A stretch of DNA of 64,000 nt from Anadara kagoshimensis (GCA_021292105.1 CM037860.1:15890698-15954697), one strand, 5' to 3'. Counted from the stretch's first letter, positions 35,401 to 45,660 are shown. Numbers and translations are program-made. Notes: a model not told the origin generated them from the sequence alone.

Positions 35401-35443
35401 GAATGGATCAAGTCCCAGTAGCTATGTCTGTGTCATGATGTAA
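18206..35443 (+). CDS. NRBP1: NRBP pseudokinase (NRBP1-like), complete
   Basis: Nuclear receptor-binding protein, a cytosolic pseudokinase adaptor tied to CUL2/Elongin ubiquitin ligase and trafficking in vertebrates. Fourteen phase-consistent exons give 505 aa (human about 535); a fifteenth, 57-bp exon would give 524. Order: acidic N-terminus, LEESPCGRWQKRREE (about 26-40), kinase-like domain (about 45-310), C-terminal domain with KFLEDVRNGI and LDDKMNR-type segments. As in human, the ATP-site Lys is lost (GVEVVWNEVQF), HRD is HGN, and DFG is replaced by GSV. APEYG and IYSFGMCALE are kept. The start ATTATGG is the first ATG of the open frame. Head-to-head with PPM1G. Confidence 0.96.
19044..19166 (+). 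CDS. NRBP1: NRBP exon 2
   Basis: 41 codons: VEQRDVPGIDQAFLAMDTEE, then GVEVVWNEVQFSE. Asn replaces the ATP-anchoring Lys. Acceptor ACACAG, donor GTAAAA. Confidence 0.97.
19256..19514. mobile_element. MITE, GGCCCCAGTTTCACAATC family, copy 1
   Basis: Ends GGCCCCAGTTTCACAATCGT and its complement GGAATGATTGTAAAACAAGGGCC (shown in two parts: GGAATGATTGTAAAAC, AAGGGCC). In NRBP intron 2. Other copies at 27816, 41946 and 52033. Confidence 0.75.
19609..19710 (+). CDS. NRBP1: NRBP exon 3
   Basis: 34 codons: EKIRQVFANLIQLDHPNIVK then FHKYWTDTKDSKPR. Acceptor TTGTAG, donor GTAAGA. Equivalent to human NLIQLEHLNIVKFHKYW. Confidence 0.97.
20277..20366 (+). CDS. NRBP1: NRBP exon 4
   Basis: 30 codons: VIFITEYMSSGSLKQFLKKT then KKNNKTFQIR. 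Acceptor TTACAG, donor AGG|GTAAGT. A second identical donor lies 26 bp downstream. Confidence 0.97.
20365..20415 (+). repeat. 26-bp tandem duplication carrying the exon 4 splice donor
   Basis: AGGGTAAGTCTGTAACCAGT then TGGTTT is repeated directly, so AGG|GTAAGTCTG occurs at 20367 and 20393. Use of the second would add 26 nt with an immediate in-frame TAA (GTA AGT CTG TAA). Confidence 0.9.
21377..21417 (+). CDS. NRBP1: NRBP exon 5
   Basis: 41 bp encoding AWKRWVTQILSAL plus two bases of Ser. Acceptor TTTTAG, donor GTAAGT. Human: AWKRWCTQILSALSYLH. Confidence 0.95.
22166..22260 (+). CDS. NRBP1: NRBP exon 6 (pseudocatalytic loop)
   Basis: 95 bp encoding YLHSCDPPIIHGNLTCDTVF then IQHNGLIKIGS. 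HGN stands where active kinases have HRD. Acceptor TTTCAG, donor GTAAAT. Confidence 0.98.
22294..22672 (+). repeat. Three decayed tandem copies of NRBP exon 6 with its donor
   Basis: Copy at 22294-22405 keeps TGTGATACTGTATTTATACA, AATGGCTTAATTAAAATAGG and donor GTAAATATA, plus the following AGTGTGACAAGGGAGATAAT. A more diverged copy lies at 22441-22580, and a third at 22579-22672 still has TGTGATCCCCCAAT and GGTTCAGGTAAATATA. All lie in the intron after exon 6. They are broken as exons: the nearest copy lacks the exon's 5' part and acceptor. Confidence 0.9.
22881..22961 (+). CDS. NRBP1: NRBP exon 7
   Basis: 81 bp encoding VAPDAMHHVKTYREDIKNMH then CVAPEYG; human SVAPDTINNHVKTCREEQKN...FFAPEYG. 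Acceptor TTACAG, donor GTAAGT. Phase 1 at both ends. Confidence 0.96.
23434..23485. repeat. (AC)n microsatellite
   Basis: About 26 AC units in NRBP intron 7, shortly before the cassette exon. Confidence 0.95.
23571..23627 (+). CDS. NRBP1: NRBP exon 8, probable alternative cassette exon
   Basis: 57 bp, open and phase 1 at both ends, encoding GHKYASSVGALGHDHVKPS between APEYG and EFFTTAIDIY. Donor CAG|GTAAGG is strong; acceptor AAACTAG has a weak pyrimidine tract. Human NRBP1 has no such residues in the isoform I know. Inclusion inserts 19 aa right after the APE motif without shifting frame. Confidence 0.6.
25073..25208. repeat. Near-perfect 50-bp hairpin
   Basis: The left arm 25073-25122 (GTTATACAGGGTTTTGGCAG, GTTACACAGCCCCATGTACC) pairs with 25158-25208 almost without mismatch; the loop is about 35 nt. 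It lies in the transcribed NRBP intron. Confidence 0.85.
25211..25456. mobile_element. Short TIR element
   Basis: 16-bp perfect inverted ends TTGTCACCCTTCAAAG and CTTTGAAGGGTGACAA, 246 bp in all, no ORF. It abuts the hairpin at 25073-25208, so the two may be parts of one fold-back element. Confidence 0.65.
25829..26585. mobile_element. GCTCACCTGA-bounded element, inverted copy
   Basis: Starts AGCTCACCTGATCGC and ends TTCAGGTGAGCAATAAGATT then CCACGGGCCTTTTG, whose complement resembles the AAGAGGCCCATGGGCC end of the element at 3185. The interior differs and has no array. Confidence 0.6.
27220..27415 (+). repeat. tRNA-like SINE
   Basis: GGTAGCTGAGTGGTCTAAAG resembles a Ser/Leu-type A-box, and the tail contains AAAGAACCATGAC. 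A partial duplicate of the A-box (GGTATCTGAGTGGTCTATT) lies just upstream. The B-box is decayed. Confidence 0.5.
27816..28080. mobile_element. MITE, GGCCCCAGTTTCACAATC family, copy 2
   Basis: Ends GGCTCCAATGTCACAATCAT and GATTGATTGTGAAACAGGAC (with GGACCC), with inner CTTAACTACAGTAAGG / TTAGTTACGG arms. Confidence 0.7.
28932..29117. mobile_element. TA-flanked MITE, CAG-NNAACCTG family, copy 1
   Basis: Starts TACAGCCCAACCTGCCTTAA and ends AGACAGGTTTGACTGTA. Same family as 39083-39268 and 47468-47648. The TA border and short TIR suggest Tc1/mariner mobilisation (inference). Confidence 0.7.
29432..29484 (+). CDS. NRBP1: NRBP exon 9
   Basis: 53 bp encoding EFFTTAIDIYSFGMCALE (human TTAVDIYSFGMCALE). 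Acceptor TTTCAG, donor GTATGT. Confidence 0.97.
29485..30622 (+). other. NRBP intron 9
   Basis: 1.1 kb with two copies of ATGGCTGCCATTACTATAAA-like sequence (30070-30140), also seen near 39590; otherwise nothing recognised. Confidence 0.5.
30623..30727 (+). CDS. NRBP1: NRBP exon 10
   Basis: 35 codons: MAALGIQGNGGEGSSHISAE then SIKSTLEGLENPLQR; human MAVLEIQGNGESS...LLEDPLQR. Acceptor TTCAAG, donor GTATGT. Confidence 0.96.
31233..31365 (+). CDS. NRBP1: NRBP exon 11
   Basis: 133 bp: DFIGKCIQSDPKLRPTAREL then LFHGVLFEVHSLQLLSAHTF, INSL. RPTARELLFH is the end of the kinase-like domain. Donor GTAAGT. Confidence 0.97.
31430..32404. repeat. 37-bp minisatellite in NRBP intron 11
   Basis: Unit AAGTCTATAGGCTTATCAGG then CTGGTGAAAACTTTCCC, about 26 copies. 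Shortened variants (AAAACTGTC-AAGTC, 34 nt) recur, which suggests higher-order blocks. Confidence 0.95.
32784..32895 (+). CDS. NRBP1: NRBP exon 12
   Basis: 112 bp: SNLPENMTDEAVMKKKEPNN then VVAEIIYRNKPGEPVQW; human MIPENALEEITKNMD...GREPVQ. Acceptor ATATTAG, donor AA|GTAAGT. Confidence 0.93.
32896..33842 (+). other. NRBP intron 12
   Basis: 0.95 kb of AT-rich sequence with nothing recognised. Confidence 0.5.
33843..33893 (+). CDS. NRBP1: NRBP exon 13
   Basis: 51 bp encoding LSQCPPLDLEKFLEDV; human SPALELDKFLEDVRNG. Acceptor TTTACAG, donor GTAAAA. Confidence 0.95.
34254..34563 (+). CDS. NRBP1: NRBP exon 14
   Basis: 310 bp: NGIHPLTAFAMPRAPPSRPR, VKTPEVEESEKIDDPEP, MSCQVKKMEETSNSFQINIY, LKMDDKMNRQLQAEV and ALAQELVHYGFINE. 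Human has NGIYPLTAFGLPRPQ and LKLEDKLNRHLSCDL. Donor GTATAT. Confidence 0.96.
35342..35443 (+). CDS. NRBP1: NRBP exon 15 and stop
   Basis: 33 codons plus TAA: SDREKIAKLIEDSLNLNKLQ then NGSSPSSYVCVMM. Acceptor TTTACAG. Equivalent to human ISEADQSRLTSLLEETLNKF. Confidence 0.94.
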   Translation, partial: SDREKIAKLIEDSLNLNKLQNGSSPSSYVCVMM

Positions 35444-35648
35444 GACAGCCTTCCATTGTGAATATTCCATGTAAACTTACTAGAGAATTCCAGCACTCAC
35501 TTGTGCTATATCTTGCCTGTCATTGGCTAGTATTTATTCATTAAGCCTCGCAAATGTGTGCTTGCCATTGGTGGAGAAGTAAGTGCCTTAAGAAGACGTT
35601 GGAGAAGAGAATTTGCTGTGTGGTGGTTCTAGAGAATTTGACTTTAAT

Positions 35649-35654
35649 AATAAA
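35649..35654 (+). terminator. First candidate NRBP poly(A) signal
   Basis: AATAAA 206 bp after the stop codon; T-rich sequence follows. Confidence 0.5.
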
Positions 35655-38459
35655 GTCATTTATGTATTTACATTAAGTGATATCATCAGTATTATTTAAT
35701 TAAAATGTCTAGTTTTGAAAAATTATAAATATGTGCCAGTGTCTCCAAGACAAAAAAGTTGTTTTTCATCATTTCACTTTTTTTCAAAGTGGTATGACCC
35801 CAAAACTATCAGAAATACTGTGTATAGCACTTGAAAAATGGGGTTGAAGGTTATATGAGCCAGGTTTTAACTGACTTCTAAAACTGTTTCTGTTTTGTTA
35901 TTTAGTTATTTAGTAATATTAATTTCTTGATCTGATATGGGTAAAACTCTCTGTATTTGGTCACCCAATTGATTGATTAATTGATTGCAATAATTCTAGA
36001 CAGTCTTGGAAGTTATTAAAAACACAATTCTTGGCCGTGTATCAATTTAGGACCAAAAAATCAATAACTGTATTTTTTTAAATCCTAGAATGGCTTATGT
36101 TAAGTACTATTGCCAGTGTTTGAAATAATTCAAAATTTTTAATCCATCCTTGTCATGATAATTTCAACATTTTCTGGTATTTATAAAACTAGAGAAAAAG
36201 TAATCAGTCCTTCACAAAAGTGACCAATCAGAGACTGCCACATTGGATGTTATTTCTAACATTTTCTATTGTGGTACATGGAAGACAAAAGTGAAAAAGT
36301 AATGAGTCCTTCCTAAAAGATACCAGTCTCAGACTTTAGGACTGGCTGTTATTTTTAACATTGCTGTGGCTCTTACAATATCCGATCATGACCAATGTTA
36401 CAAGATACACTAGTTTTGATGGACTAGATATGTCTTCTTACAGACATCTTACATTAAATTGTGTTGTCCTTCGTGTTTTACAGGACTTCAGACTTGCTGA
36501 TGATACTCAATCAATCAGTCAGTTGATCAATCAATTCATATCACGGTACTCGGGTTACTCATCTGGGTACTAGATGTTACGACATTAGGGTGCATATACA
36601 TTAGTTATAATATATGTAACTATGCATACTGGTTACCGATAATAACAATTGATAATGTTTATTGCTGTATAATTAGAAATATCTGTACAGGAGAAACTAC
36701 ATTGACAGAGCTATACAAACTATTGACATCATGATATTATATTATATTGTACTATATATTTTTTATTTTCCATGCATGTATGTTCAAAATATTGCAATGA
36801 AAAATCATGCTGTTTTTAGTTTTGAATGTATTACTAGTTAAAAATCTCCACATTACCAGAAATACATTTTCAACAGTTATTATTAATTATTACCTAATCT
36901 CATTAATTTATGATAATTATGTATTTTAGCTTGTTTTGGGTTTACATTACCCCGAGACATGAATGAACCAATTCATAAAGTGTTTCATGGCAGAATGAAC
37001 TGTTTAATGCTTAAAATAAATACACAAAGAATGTCCTTTTTGGGCCTCTTTAAAGCATTCTGATAACCCTGATGCTACCAGCCCAAACAATGAAGATGTC
37101 CAATATCAAGTTACCGGTAAATACTTTCTTTGAAAATATGACAATGGATTACCGTAGGTTTTAAAACAGCTATTTCATGGGTGTTTCAGGAACAGTCAAA
37201 TTCATTGTCTCTCTGTTATCAGGGATGACCTGTGAAACTGTCGTTAAACTGTATACTCACTAACTGTATGTCCTACAATGTACGTAATCCAATGATGTGT
37301 CAAACATAAACATTTCAAAGCTAAGCTACTCAAAAATACATGTAAATCAGCCTACAGAAGTACAACAATACCATTACTGTTTATAAATGGTTTCCCGAAA
37401 TGTCACCCTCGGTTTCTTTCTGTAGATATTTTTGTTACACAGTGCTATGTTTTATGATCTAAATTAATAGAAATCTTTTTGTATTGTACATGTATTTATG
37501 TTAAGTTTTAGTGAGTTAAGTGCTTGTTTGTAGAAATTAAAGGCTAAAAGCTGACTTTAACAGTGTAATAAATTGATAATACTGTGATGTGAATAATAAT
37601 GCTCAATTTTTATCAGTCGATAAAAATCTGAAATTCTTAGAACAAAATTGTAACAATTGGTAAAAGTATCTGGAAAGAATTTTAATTGTAGATTAAGAAA
37701 AAAATCTGAAGTTTATAATTATAACTTAAAAAACCTTGTCACAGATTTTCTTATATTCTTGTCTAATGCCAAGCACCTGTTATTTCCAGCTAAGCTGTAA
37801 ACTTGTTCTATAACTGCAAATGTTCAAAGTCTAAACGAAAATGGTTCAGATGACAATCTTGACTACTGGTAGTTGTTTTTGGTGAAAATCAAGGGTGCTG
37901 AAATTATTTGAAATTGTCCAGAGTCTAAAATAGGGATGCATGAATTTGATAGTTCATTTTAGAAGTAATTTTGAATTCAGGGCTAAATAGATGTTAGAAT
38001 TATCAAGGTGCTTAATTTTTTCTTTTTATGTACATGTAATTATTTTTTTAAAAACAGAACTTGCTGGTAGTTAAATTATTAGATAATGTGATATAGTAAA
38101 ACATCATTAACTTGAACTGTCAAAGACTACAGTTTTGCACTGCAGTTTCTGGAGCTCTAAAGGATGCCAATTCCAGGCTGACCAATTCGAAGGATTTGTC
38201 CGTTTTCGACCGATATGTACTGCAAAAACGAATGTAAAAATGTACTAACAATATAACATAATACATTAAAAATGTATCAAAATTATGGCTTTGCTCGTTG
38301 AAAGTGTACCATTCCGGATAAATTAATAGATTTGATTGGTCAGCCTGAAATATAATGAGTACTTTAGTATTCAAGGAACTTAAGTTCAAGTTATAGAAGT
38401 TTTTTACTTTGCATGTTAATTAGTTTGTAATGAGTATTTTGATGATACAAATGTGGGTT

Positions 38460-38646
38460 TATAGGCACACAACATTGACATGTCTGCTTGACCTTTTATA
38501 AAAATAGTCATATATGATGATCTGACCAGTACATTTCCCTTGTTGCAGATGAAATAAACACTTGTGTTCCCTATACATAAATGTATTGGTCCATATTAAA
38601 TATTCAAATTTAAATCAACCAGACAGGTCAATGTTGTTTGTCTATA
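38460..38646. mobile_element. MITE with TATAGGCA...GCTTGACC ends, copy 1
   Basis: Left TATAGGCACACAACATTGAC then ATGTCTGCTTGACC; right ACCAGACAGGTCAATGTTGT then TTGTCTATA. Same family as 54066-54287. Confidence 0.65.
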
Positions 38647-39082
38647 CCTGCACTTCTGTTTATTTATTTATTCTCATCTAGGGCATTATAAATGTGTTAA
38701 GTCTATACTTTTCCTGTATCAACATAAAATTTAAATTTCCTGTATCAACATAAAATTAAAATTTAAAATTTAAATTTAAAAGTCATTATTCCACTGTACT
38801 GTGAGTTTATTACTGATTTCCATAAATTTCTTTTTGAGTGTAAAATATTTGAGATATTTTAGAAATGGTTTAGTACTGGTAATTCTGAAATTTTCACATG
38901 ACATATGTTCTTATTTCTAGCTCTAACTTATAATGATAATCTATGTGGCCTGTTATACAGGTCAACGGATGAGATTTTTGGCAATAAGATAACAAGTATC
39001 ATATCAGATTACAGTTTAACAATACATGTAAATATAAATACAGACAATCCTTTTGTTACTGTGCAATCCATGTATATATGTA

Positions 39083-39268
39083 TACAGTAAAACCTGCTAT
39101 AGTGACCACCTCTATATATAAACAACATCTGTCATTAAGTCAAGTGTTTAAAGATATCTTTGCTTCATATTTTAACCAAGAAGAACCTCTATATAAAAGT
39201 TCACTTGTTTATAAAAATCCACATTTCTTAGGTCCCATGGGTGGTCTTTATATACAGGCTTTACTGTA
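39083..39268. mobile_element. TA-flanked MITE, copy 2
   Basis: Starts TACAGTAAAACCTGCTATAG and ends TATACAGGCTTTACTGTA. Family of 28932-29117. Confidence 0.7.
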
Positions 39269-40702
39269 GAAATATTTGCAGTTTGTAAGATATATTTACT
39301 AGTCATTTATAAATCAAAATGCTCAGTATATTCATGTACTATGCCTGTCTTTTAAAATTCTAATTTCAGAAAGAATTTTTTTTTTTACTTGAAAGAATTC
39401 AACTGGCTATATAATAGGCTGAGCTTATGGCAAGGTGAAGCATGTGTGTGTGCGCACATGCCTACATAAGTTTAATTTTTCAAGTTTAATCTCCTCTGAA
39501 ACTGCTTGGCTCAATTGAACCAAATTTTGTGAGGAAGATTCTTGGTTGATTTAGATTCACAATTGTGTCTGACATGGCCCTCTGAAATCCAAGATGGCTG
39601 CCATTGCTATAACTAGAAAAAAAACAATAAATAGCCATTACCAGTTCATATTTATTTATGGGCCGACCTAGTTTTAATGTAATGTACAGAAAGGCATTTA
39701 GGCAAATAATGTATATAAAGATTTTCAAGAAATTGTTTACTGACCAAAATATCATTGATTATGCAAATAAGATGTTATTTTAAACTGATTCTTTTGAAAT
39801 CTTTGTGTCCAACATGGCCGACCAAAAATCCAAGATGTCCAATTTTACTGTAAATAGAAAAAAGACCAATTAAGATTTATTTACTGTTTGCGTTCAAATT
39901 TGGTATTGATACAGAAAGAATATGATGTAACCAGATTTTGTTTATCCATTTTTCATAGAGTATACAATTTTAGCGAAGTCTTCCAAAATCTTCTCTTCTA
40001 GAACAAGTAGAAAGAATTGAATGATAATTGATGTTAAAGGTCCTTGGTTGATGCAGTATCTGATATGGCTGTCTGAAATGCAAATGCTCCAAAAAGTGCC
40101 AGTTGAGCCATACAGTCTCTATTGGGCCTTTATTCCTTCCATTTAGGTACATTCCACTGCTTGTGTATTTTCTTACCTAGGGCCTCTTCTTATTATTTTT
40201 ATGCAAATATTAAAGGGACAGAATTGGTTTCATAGATTCTTGCCATATTTCATACCCAAACTCAAAACTAAAGTTAAAAATTTTGAATTTTGCTTTAATT
40301 TTTTTAAAATTTAAATCTCAAATTTGCATGATTACCTGGTGCCATAATGCCACCTGTATTGCATGCAACTTTACATTTTATTTACTACCTTAGTACATAT
40401 TTTTAACTTAGAGAAGTAGAATGATATGGGCAGTGTCAGTTATGTAACATTATACAGTACATTATTGTGTAATATTATACCTATTGATTTACTAAGGGTA
40501 TTGATAAAATATTTTGTATTTGCAAAATTAACCATGATTACATGCATAAAGTGTACAGTATATTTTGAAATTTTAAGTGACAAATATGTGTGAGAGAGAG
40601 AAAACAGACAGCAACACTTATGTGTTTTCAGACTTCAGATTTTATGGAAATTTTCCCTTTCTAGTATGTACATGTACTGAAAATAAAGATTACAAATTAG
40701 AC

Positions 40703-40906
40703 CCCCAGAGTCCAAACCCTATATACTGTACACCCAGAGTCCAAACCCTATATACTGTACACCCAGAGTCCAAACCCTATATACTGTACACCCAGAGTCC
40801 AAACCCTATATACTGTACACCCAGAGTCCAAACCCTATATACTGTACACCCAGAGTCCAAACCCTATATACTGTACACCCAGAGTCCAAACCCTATATAC
40901 TGTACA
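40703..40906. repeat. 29-bp minisatellite
   Basis: Seven nearly identical copies of CACCCAGAGTCCAAACCCTA then TATACTGTA. They create a spurious 111-codon ORF. Confidence 0.95.
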
Positions 40907-41339
40907 TATTAGAGAGCCAGTTATTATAAATACATGTATTTCTTAATAAGGCCTAAAGAGTGATACTGAAATTGAATTCAGATTGATTTGTGCAAATGTT
41001 ATATCATTTGTATATAAAGGTCATTTATATTTTTATTACCAGATATATTCATTGCCAACATGTAACTTCATGCCATATATATAATTTTTAGCACAACCAG
41101 ATTAAAGGCTCAGACAAGTGGTTGCAATGTTTCACTGCCTGTCTTGTGTCAAGCGTATAACTTTTTCTTCTCTGACTACAATCATGTCTAGGCGAAGAGC
41201 TTTCAGATTTGCACTAAGAAAGGGGGTTATGTTCCCTTTTGGGCCCCATAGAAGGGGAGATAGGGGAAATCTTTTTTTTTTAAATCCTGTTAAAATCACA
41301 TTTAGCTCTTTTAAGACTGTAGGACATCTAACTATAACC

Positions 41340-41580
41340 ACAAATTTTAATCTAGACAGCTTTCATCGGTCTAGTCCACTCACATAAATCTAGACTGCTC
41401 TCATCAATCTAGTCCACTTACATAAATCTAGACAGTTCTCGTTGGTCTTGACCATGTTCATAAATCTAGACCATTTGCATAAACCTAGACAGCTCTCATC
41501 GGTCTAGACCACTCACATAAACCTAGACAGCTCTCATCGGTGTAGACCATGTTCATGAACATACCTAGGCTACTCTCATC
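41340..41580. repeat. Irregular minisatellite, about 36-bp unit
   Basis: Five to six diverged units of the type CATAAACCTAGACAGCTCTC then ATCGGTCTAGACCACT. Confidence 0.85.
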
Positions 41581-41945
41581 TCAAACTAACTTATAACCTA
41601 CCCATAGATACTAATCTCCCTAGTTATTAATCTCTTTTTTTGTATTGGTTGCTGTGAACTTTTTATCAATGTTTGGATTATTTAATATTTTAGCAGTTTG
41701 TTTTAATACTAAAATCCTCAATAATCATTTGTGAATAATCAGAAATATTTGAGAACAAGATTTGTTGACAGTTTGTCATATTGCTAGATATAATAGCTCT
41801 GCCCCAATTTTTACCTCTGTGGATGTTTACCGGTACCTGTCATAAGAATATGAGGTGCTTTAAGAGGTTACTTAACAAATGCATGTACAAATTTATTATG
41901 CAGTACTGGTACTTATAAGTTTTGACCATTTTATTTGGAAGACCT

Positions 41946-42177
41946 GACCCCGGTTTTACAATCAATCCTTAACTAAGATTTAGTGTATTGGCTATTTTTT
42001 TCGGAGTTACAAGTTAATATTTTTTTTTTGTCAAGTACTGAATACAGATGTTATAAGCTTGAAGTTATCTTCAAAATGACACCATAAAAAACTTAAAATC
42101 TTAAAAATTAACAAAATTATTAAGATTTGAATTTTGCCAAATTTAAGTTGTTAAGGAATGATTGTGAAACAGAGGCC
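41946..42177. mobile_element. MITE, GGCCCCAGTTTCACAATC family, copy 3
   Basis: Ends GACCCCGGTTTTACAATCAA and GGAATGATTGTGAAACAGAG (with AGGCC). Confidence 0.7.
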
Positions 42178-43675
42178 AGTAATGAATAAGTACCATACAG
42201 GATAAATCCACTAGTGATTCATAATCTTGTTATAAAACTTGATTTATTATTCCTTTGGAATATAACCTTATCCAAAACTTTTCCATACTGGAACCTATAG
42301 CTTACATATGGACCTTGTAAATGTAAAAGGGACATAACTCTGGTTTGCATGTAAGCCAATATCCCAACTTTGCCTGTATGTGTTTTGCAAGCGTTGTATG
42401 TGATTTTGTTTATGTTATAGTATACATGATTTACTTTATTAAGTTTGTAAATATTTTTGTTATTTGCACTATTTTAAGCAAAATGAAGCAAAAAATTAAA
42501 AGGCATACAATATAATCAAGATATTTTGTTTTATTTGAAAAGTGTTACTGTGGTAATAATTCTTTAGAGATATTGAAAATGCTTCTGGCTGTGTTCTGAC
42601 TCTCAGAATATGTTACATCATGAAACTTGCTGGTAAATTTTGTGTGAAAGTACATTTGTATAATGGTCCTGCCCCTTAAATTTTAGTTTGTGCAGGTTTT
42701 TGAATAACATTGACCATCTGATTTCTACTGTGATTTTACTTGCCTTCGCCTCTGACCAGAGCTGAATGATTAACTGTTATGAAGTTGTGTCGGAAATAAC
42801 TTGAATTTTCTGGTATAGGGGTGTGTGTGTGTGTGTGTTATATGACACACTCATAATTATATGTTTTTAAATCCCCCACAAAGTTTAGGGGGATACATAG
42901 TAATCTGCTTAAAATTGGTATTTTAAATTTATGTTTTCTGTAAAAAACTAAAATCGACTAAAATTGACTAAAATCAAGTCCATGTTATAACCTTCTAATG
43001 CATAGATGTTATTTTTGTTGATTGTGACCCAGGCTGTAGGGTATAGATTGTGTCTGTTATAGACGATTGTAGTTTAAGTTATTATTCAAATTCTTTTAGT
43101 TGGCACACTTTTGAAGTGTGGCTTCAAAATAAATACTGAGCTTATACAATTTGGAGATGTTTCCTTCAGATAAAATTAATAGATAAATAAAATACAAATG
43201 GATGAGGAAGAATGGCAATTAGTAAGCTTATGAAATATAGAAATATTTTTTTTTATTATTTGGGTAAGCAGTCTAATTTAATACAAAATGGGATATACAT
43301 ATGTATGTTAATAATAGGATAAAAAAAATTTAAAAAAAAACTAGAATGTCAAACAATGAATTTCAATTTCAGAATAACCAATTTTATTTTTATCAAGTCA
43401 TGAATATCAAAGTACACAATCCATTAAAATTTTAATATTCACTGAAAAATCCTAAAATGACAAAATAATGCCATTTTGAACATTTCTGTGAAAAGTGGTT
43501 TCTTTTCAAGAAAAAGAAAGGGGTTTGCAAAAGAAAGTCATTACAAAATTTCTCAAAATTGTGATATTTAAACTATGTTGATAAATAAGCTTGTTAATAC
43601 CTTATGACCTTAGTTTGAACATTTCTGTTGATGTCAAAATAAATTTACAATAATAAAATTGTGATAAAAATTTTA

Positions 43676-43784
43676 TGTCAGAAGTGGGATTCGAACCCAC
43701 GCCCACATTCGTGGACCAGAACACCCAAATTTGAAGGTTACAACACCTTGAGTCTGGCGCCTTAGACCACTCGGCCATCCTGAC
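43676..43784 (-). tRNA. tRNA-Leu-CAA: tRNA-Leu(CAA) with a 25-nt intron
   Basis: The minus strand starts GTCAGGATGGCCGAGTGGTC and ends GTGGGTTCGAATCCCACTTC, TGAC plus discriminator A. Acceptor stem GTCAGGA/TTCTGAC pairs apart from a G-T at the end of the stem; A-box TGGCCGAGTGG and B-box GGTTCGAATCC are intact; a long variable arm follows, as for Leu. Anticodon CAA is at 43748-43750 in CTCAAG. The intron (43722-43746) sits after position 37, between CAAG and TTCTGG, exactly where tRNA-Leu(CAA) genes of animals carry theirs. A T-run (TTTTT) follows the gene as a Pol III stop. Confidence 0.97.
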
Positions 43785-44509
43785 ATTGATGATTATTGGA
43801 AAATTTCTTTTTGTATAAAATTTTAACTAAAATCAGTCACCATCATCTCATTACCATTTTCAGTATTAATTAGTTGTCATAAATTTATTAAGATATTTGA
43901 CCAAAATCGATATTAGCGGTACTCCAGGCATGGTATTTGTGACATAAGGGCGACAACTCTTAGTTACTAACAAAAAAATTGTAATACTTTATATCATATC
44001 ATCACTATGCCATCTAATATTAATTTATTACTAATGCATGTAGTATAAAAATCATCTATATAAAACCCATCATCTATTATTAAAGCGTGTGTTGGTTAAT
44101 TACTTTTATATTATGCTAACGTAATGTATCGTTTTAATTAAACTAATTTCTAAATTTTAATGTAGAACTGACTGATATGCATCACAAGACCCTTGGCTGG
44201 GGACTGGGTAATCAGAAATGTTCAAAATTCCTTGATTCAGCCAGCAAAATTTAATAATTAAATGTCGCTGATTCCGTCATTTTTAGGATTTTTCAGTCGA
44301 AATTAAAATTTTAGTGGAGGGTACAGATAGAACTCTTTCCGGGGGCCTGTTTCTTACATAGGTACGTAGCCTTTTGAACAGGTAAAAGTCTTCAGCAGGA
44401 ATCAATTACTGATTGGTACTAAAAATTATAAAAGTAAGCAAGTGACCAAAGAAGCGACGAATTTGTAATAATTATACACGCATGCTCTTAAAAAAGACCA
44501 AATAATTAC
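43785..44509. other. Intergenic stretch
   Basis: AT-rich, no feature recognised. Confidence 0.5.
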
Positions 44510-45352
44510 ATAGGCGTAGGAGCAGGGGGGCCATCGGGGGCCGGGCCCCCCTAATGTCAGAGAAGGGGGGGGGGGGGGGCCAGGCCCCCGCAATATATTT
44601 TGTGAAATTTTGTATCATGCTAAAAAAGAAAAAAGAAGAAGAAAAAAAAAAAAAAAAAAAAACAAGAGCTTTAACAGGAAATATCCATCTGGTAACCAAT
44701 CAATTATCAATTTCATCATTATACTTGTAAAAGAGCGTCAAAATTTTCCGGGGTACCCCCATATCCAGTGGCGGATTCAGCGGAGGGCGTAGGGGGAATA
44801 CGCACCCCCTTTATGTCGCTAATAATACATATTGTTCAGCTCAAATTGCACCAGAATGCAGGATTTTTGCGCCACTTTTTCAAAATTTTCCGGGGGAGCA
44901 TGCCCCCGTACCCCCTAGAAGGTTCGAGCCTTCGACTCTCACATTATACGCCTCCCTTTCTAAAATTCTGGATCAGCATCTGATATCCATCTCCAATGAA
45001 AGGGGTGATTATTGGAACGTGTGTCATACGGTTATTTTATATAATCTTGCCTTGATATCACAGTATTTTAATAATATTTTTTATAATAGTAAAATTATAA
45101 AAAATAAAATAATAGTAAAATAATATTTTTATAATAGTATTTTTAAACCTATCAAAACGATGCACAATACATTGAAAATCCGTCTAGACAGGACTTAGTT
45201 TGATAAATTTCCGGGGGAGGCCCCCCGGCCCCCACCAATGCACCCCACTCATACTCCCCCGCCTCGTGCACGAGGTCGTACCTGCGGCACGACATAGACA
45301 TAGCTTCGGTTTGCCCCCCCCCCCCCATATTAAAAACCCTCCTACGCCTATG
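44510..45352. mobile_element. TIR element with G-rich end and nested repeat
   Basis: Left end ATAGGCGTAGGAG followed by G-rich sequence; right end CTCCTACGCCTAT preceded by C-rich sequence: 13-bp perfect inverted repeats. Inside, 44768-44990 (AGTGGCGGATTCAGCGG, CGGGGGAGCATGCCCCCGTA) looks like a second, nested repeat of similar style. No ORF of substance; no clear target duplication. Confidence 0.6.
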
Positions 45353-45412
45353 AATTAATAAAGTTCACAATAACGTATTTCGCTCGTAAAAATATTGTAA
45401 ATTTCGATAGGA

Positions 45413-45450
<38 letters not shown>

Positions 45451-45524
45451 TCCGAGACAGACATAAAGATCTACAAAGACCTCTCTCTCTCTTTCTCCGA
45501 GACAGACATAGGATCTACAAAGAC

Positions 45525-45558
<34 letters not shown>

Positions 45559-45582
45559 AGACAGACATAGGATCTACAGAGA

Positions 45583-45624
<42 letters not shown>

Positions 45625-45660
45625 AGACAGACATAGGATCTACAAAGACCCCCTCTATCC
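45413..45660. repeat. (CT)n blocks alternating with a 30-bp unit
   Basis: Four or five CT runs separated by CGAGACAGACATAGGATCTA then CA(A/G)AGAC. Compound microsatellite/minisatellite. Confidence 0.95.

Larger units (their letters stand above)
35444..43675 (+). other. NRBP 3'UTR and downstream intergenic DNA
   Basis: No coding sequence. The first AATAAA is at 35649-35654, only about 200 bp after the stop, but further AATAAA motifs (for example near 43130) allow longer 3'UTRs. It holds MITEs at 38460, 39083 and 41946 and minisatellites at 40703 and 41340. Confidence 0.55.

Noticed and set aside
40577-40912. 111-codon ORF with repeated PESKPYILYTQS-type peptide
   Set aside because: Entirely a product of the 29-bp minisatellite, whose length is not a multiple of three; no start or splice support.
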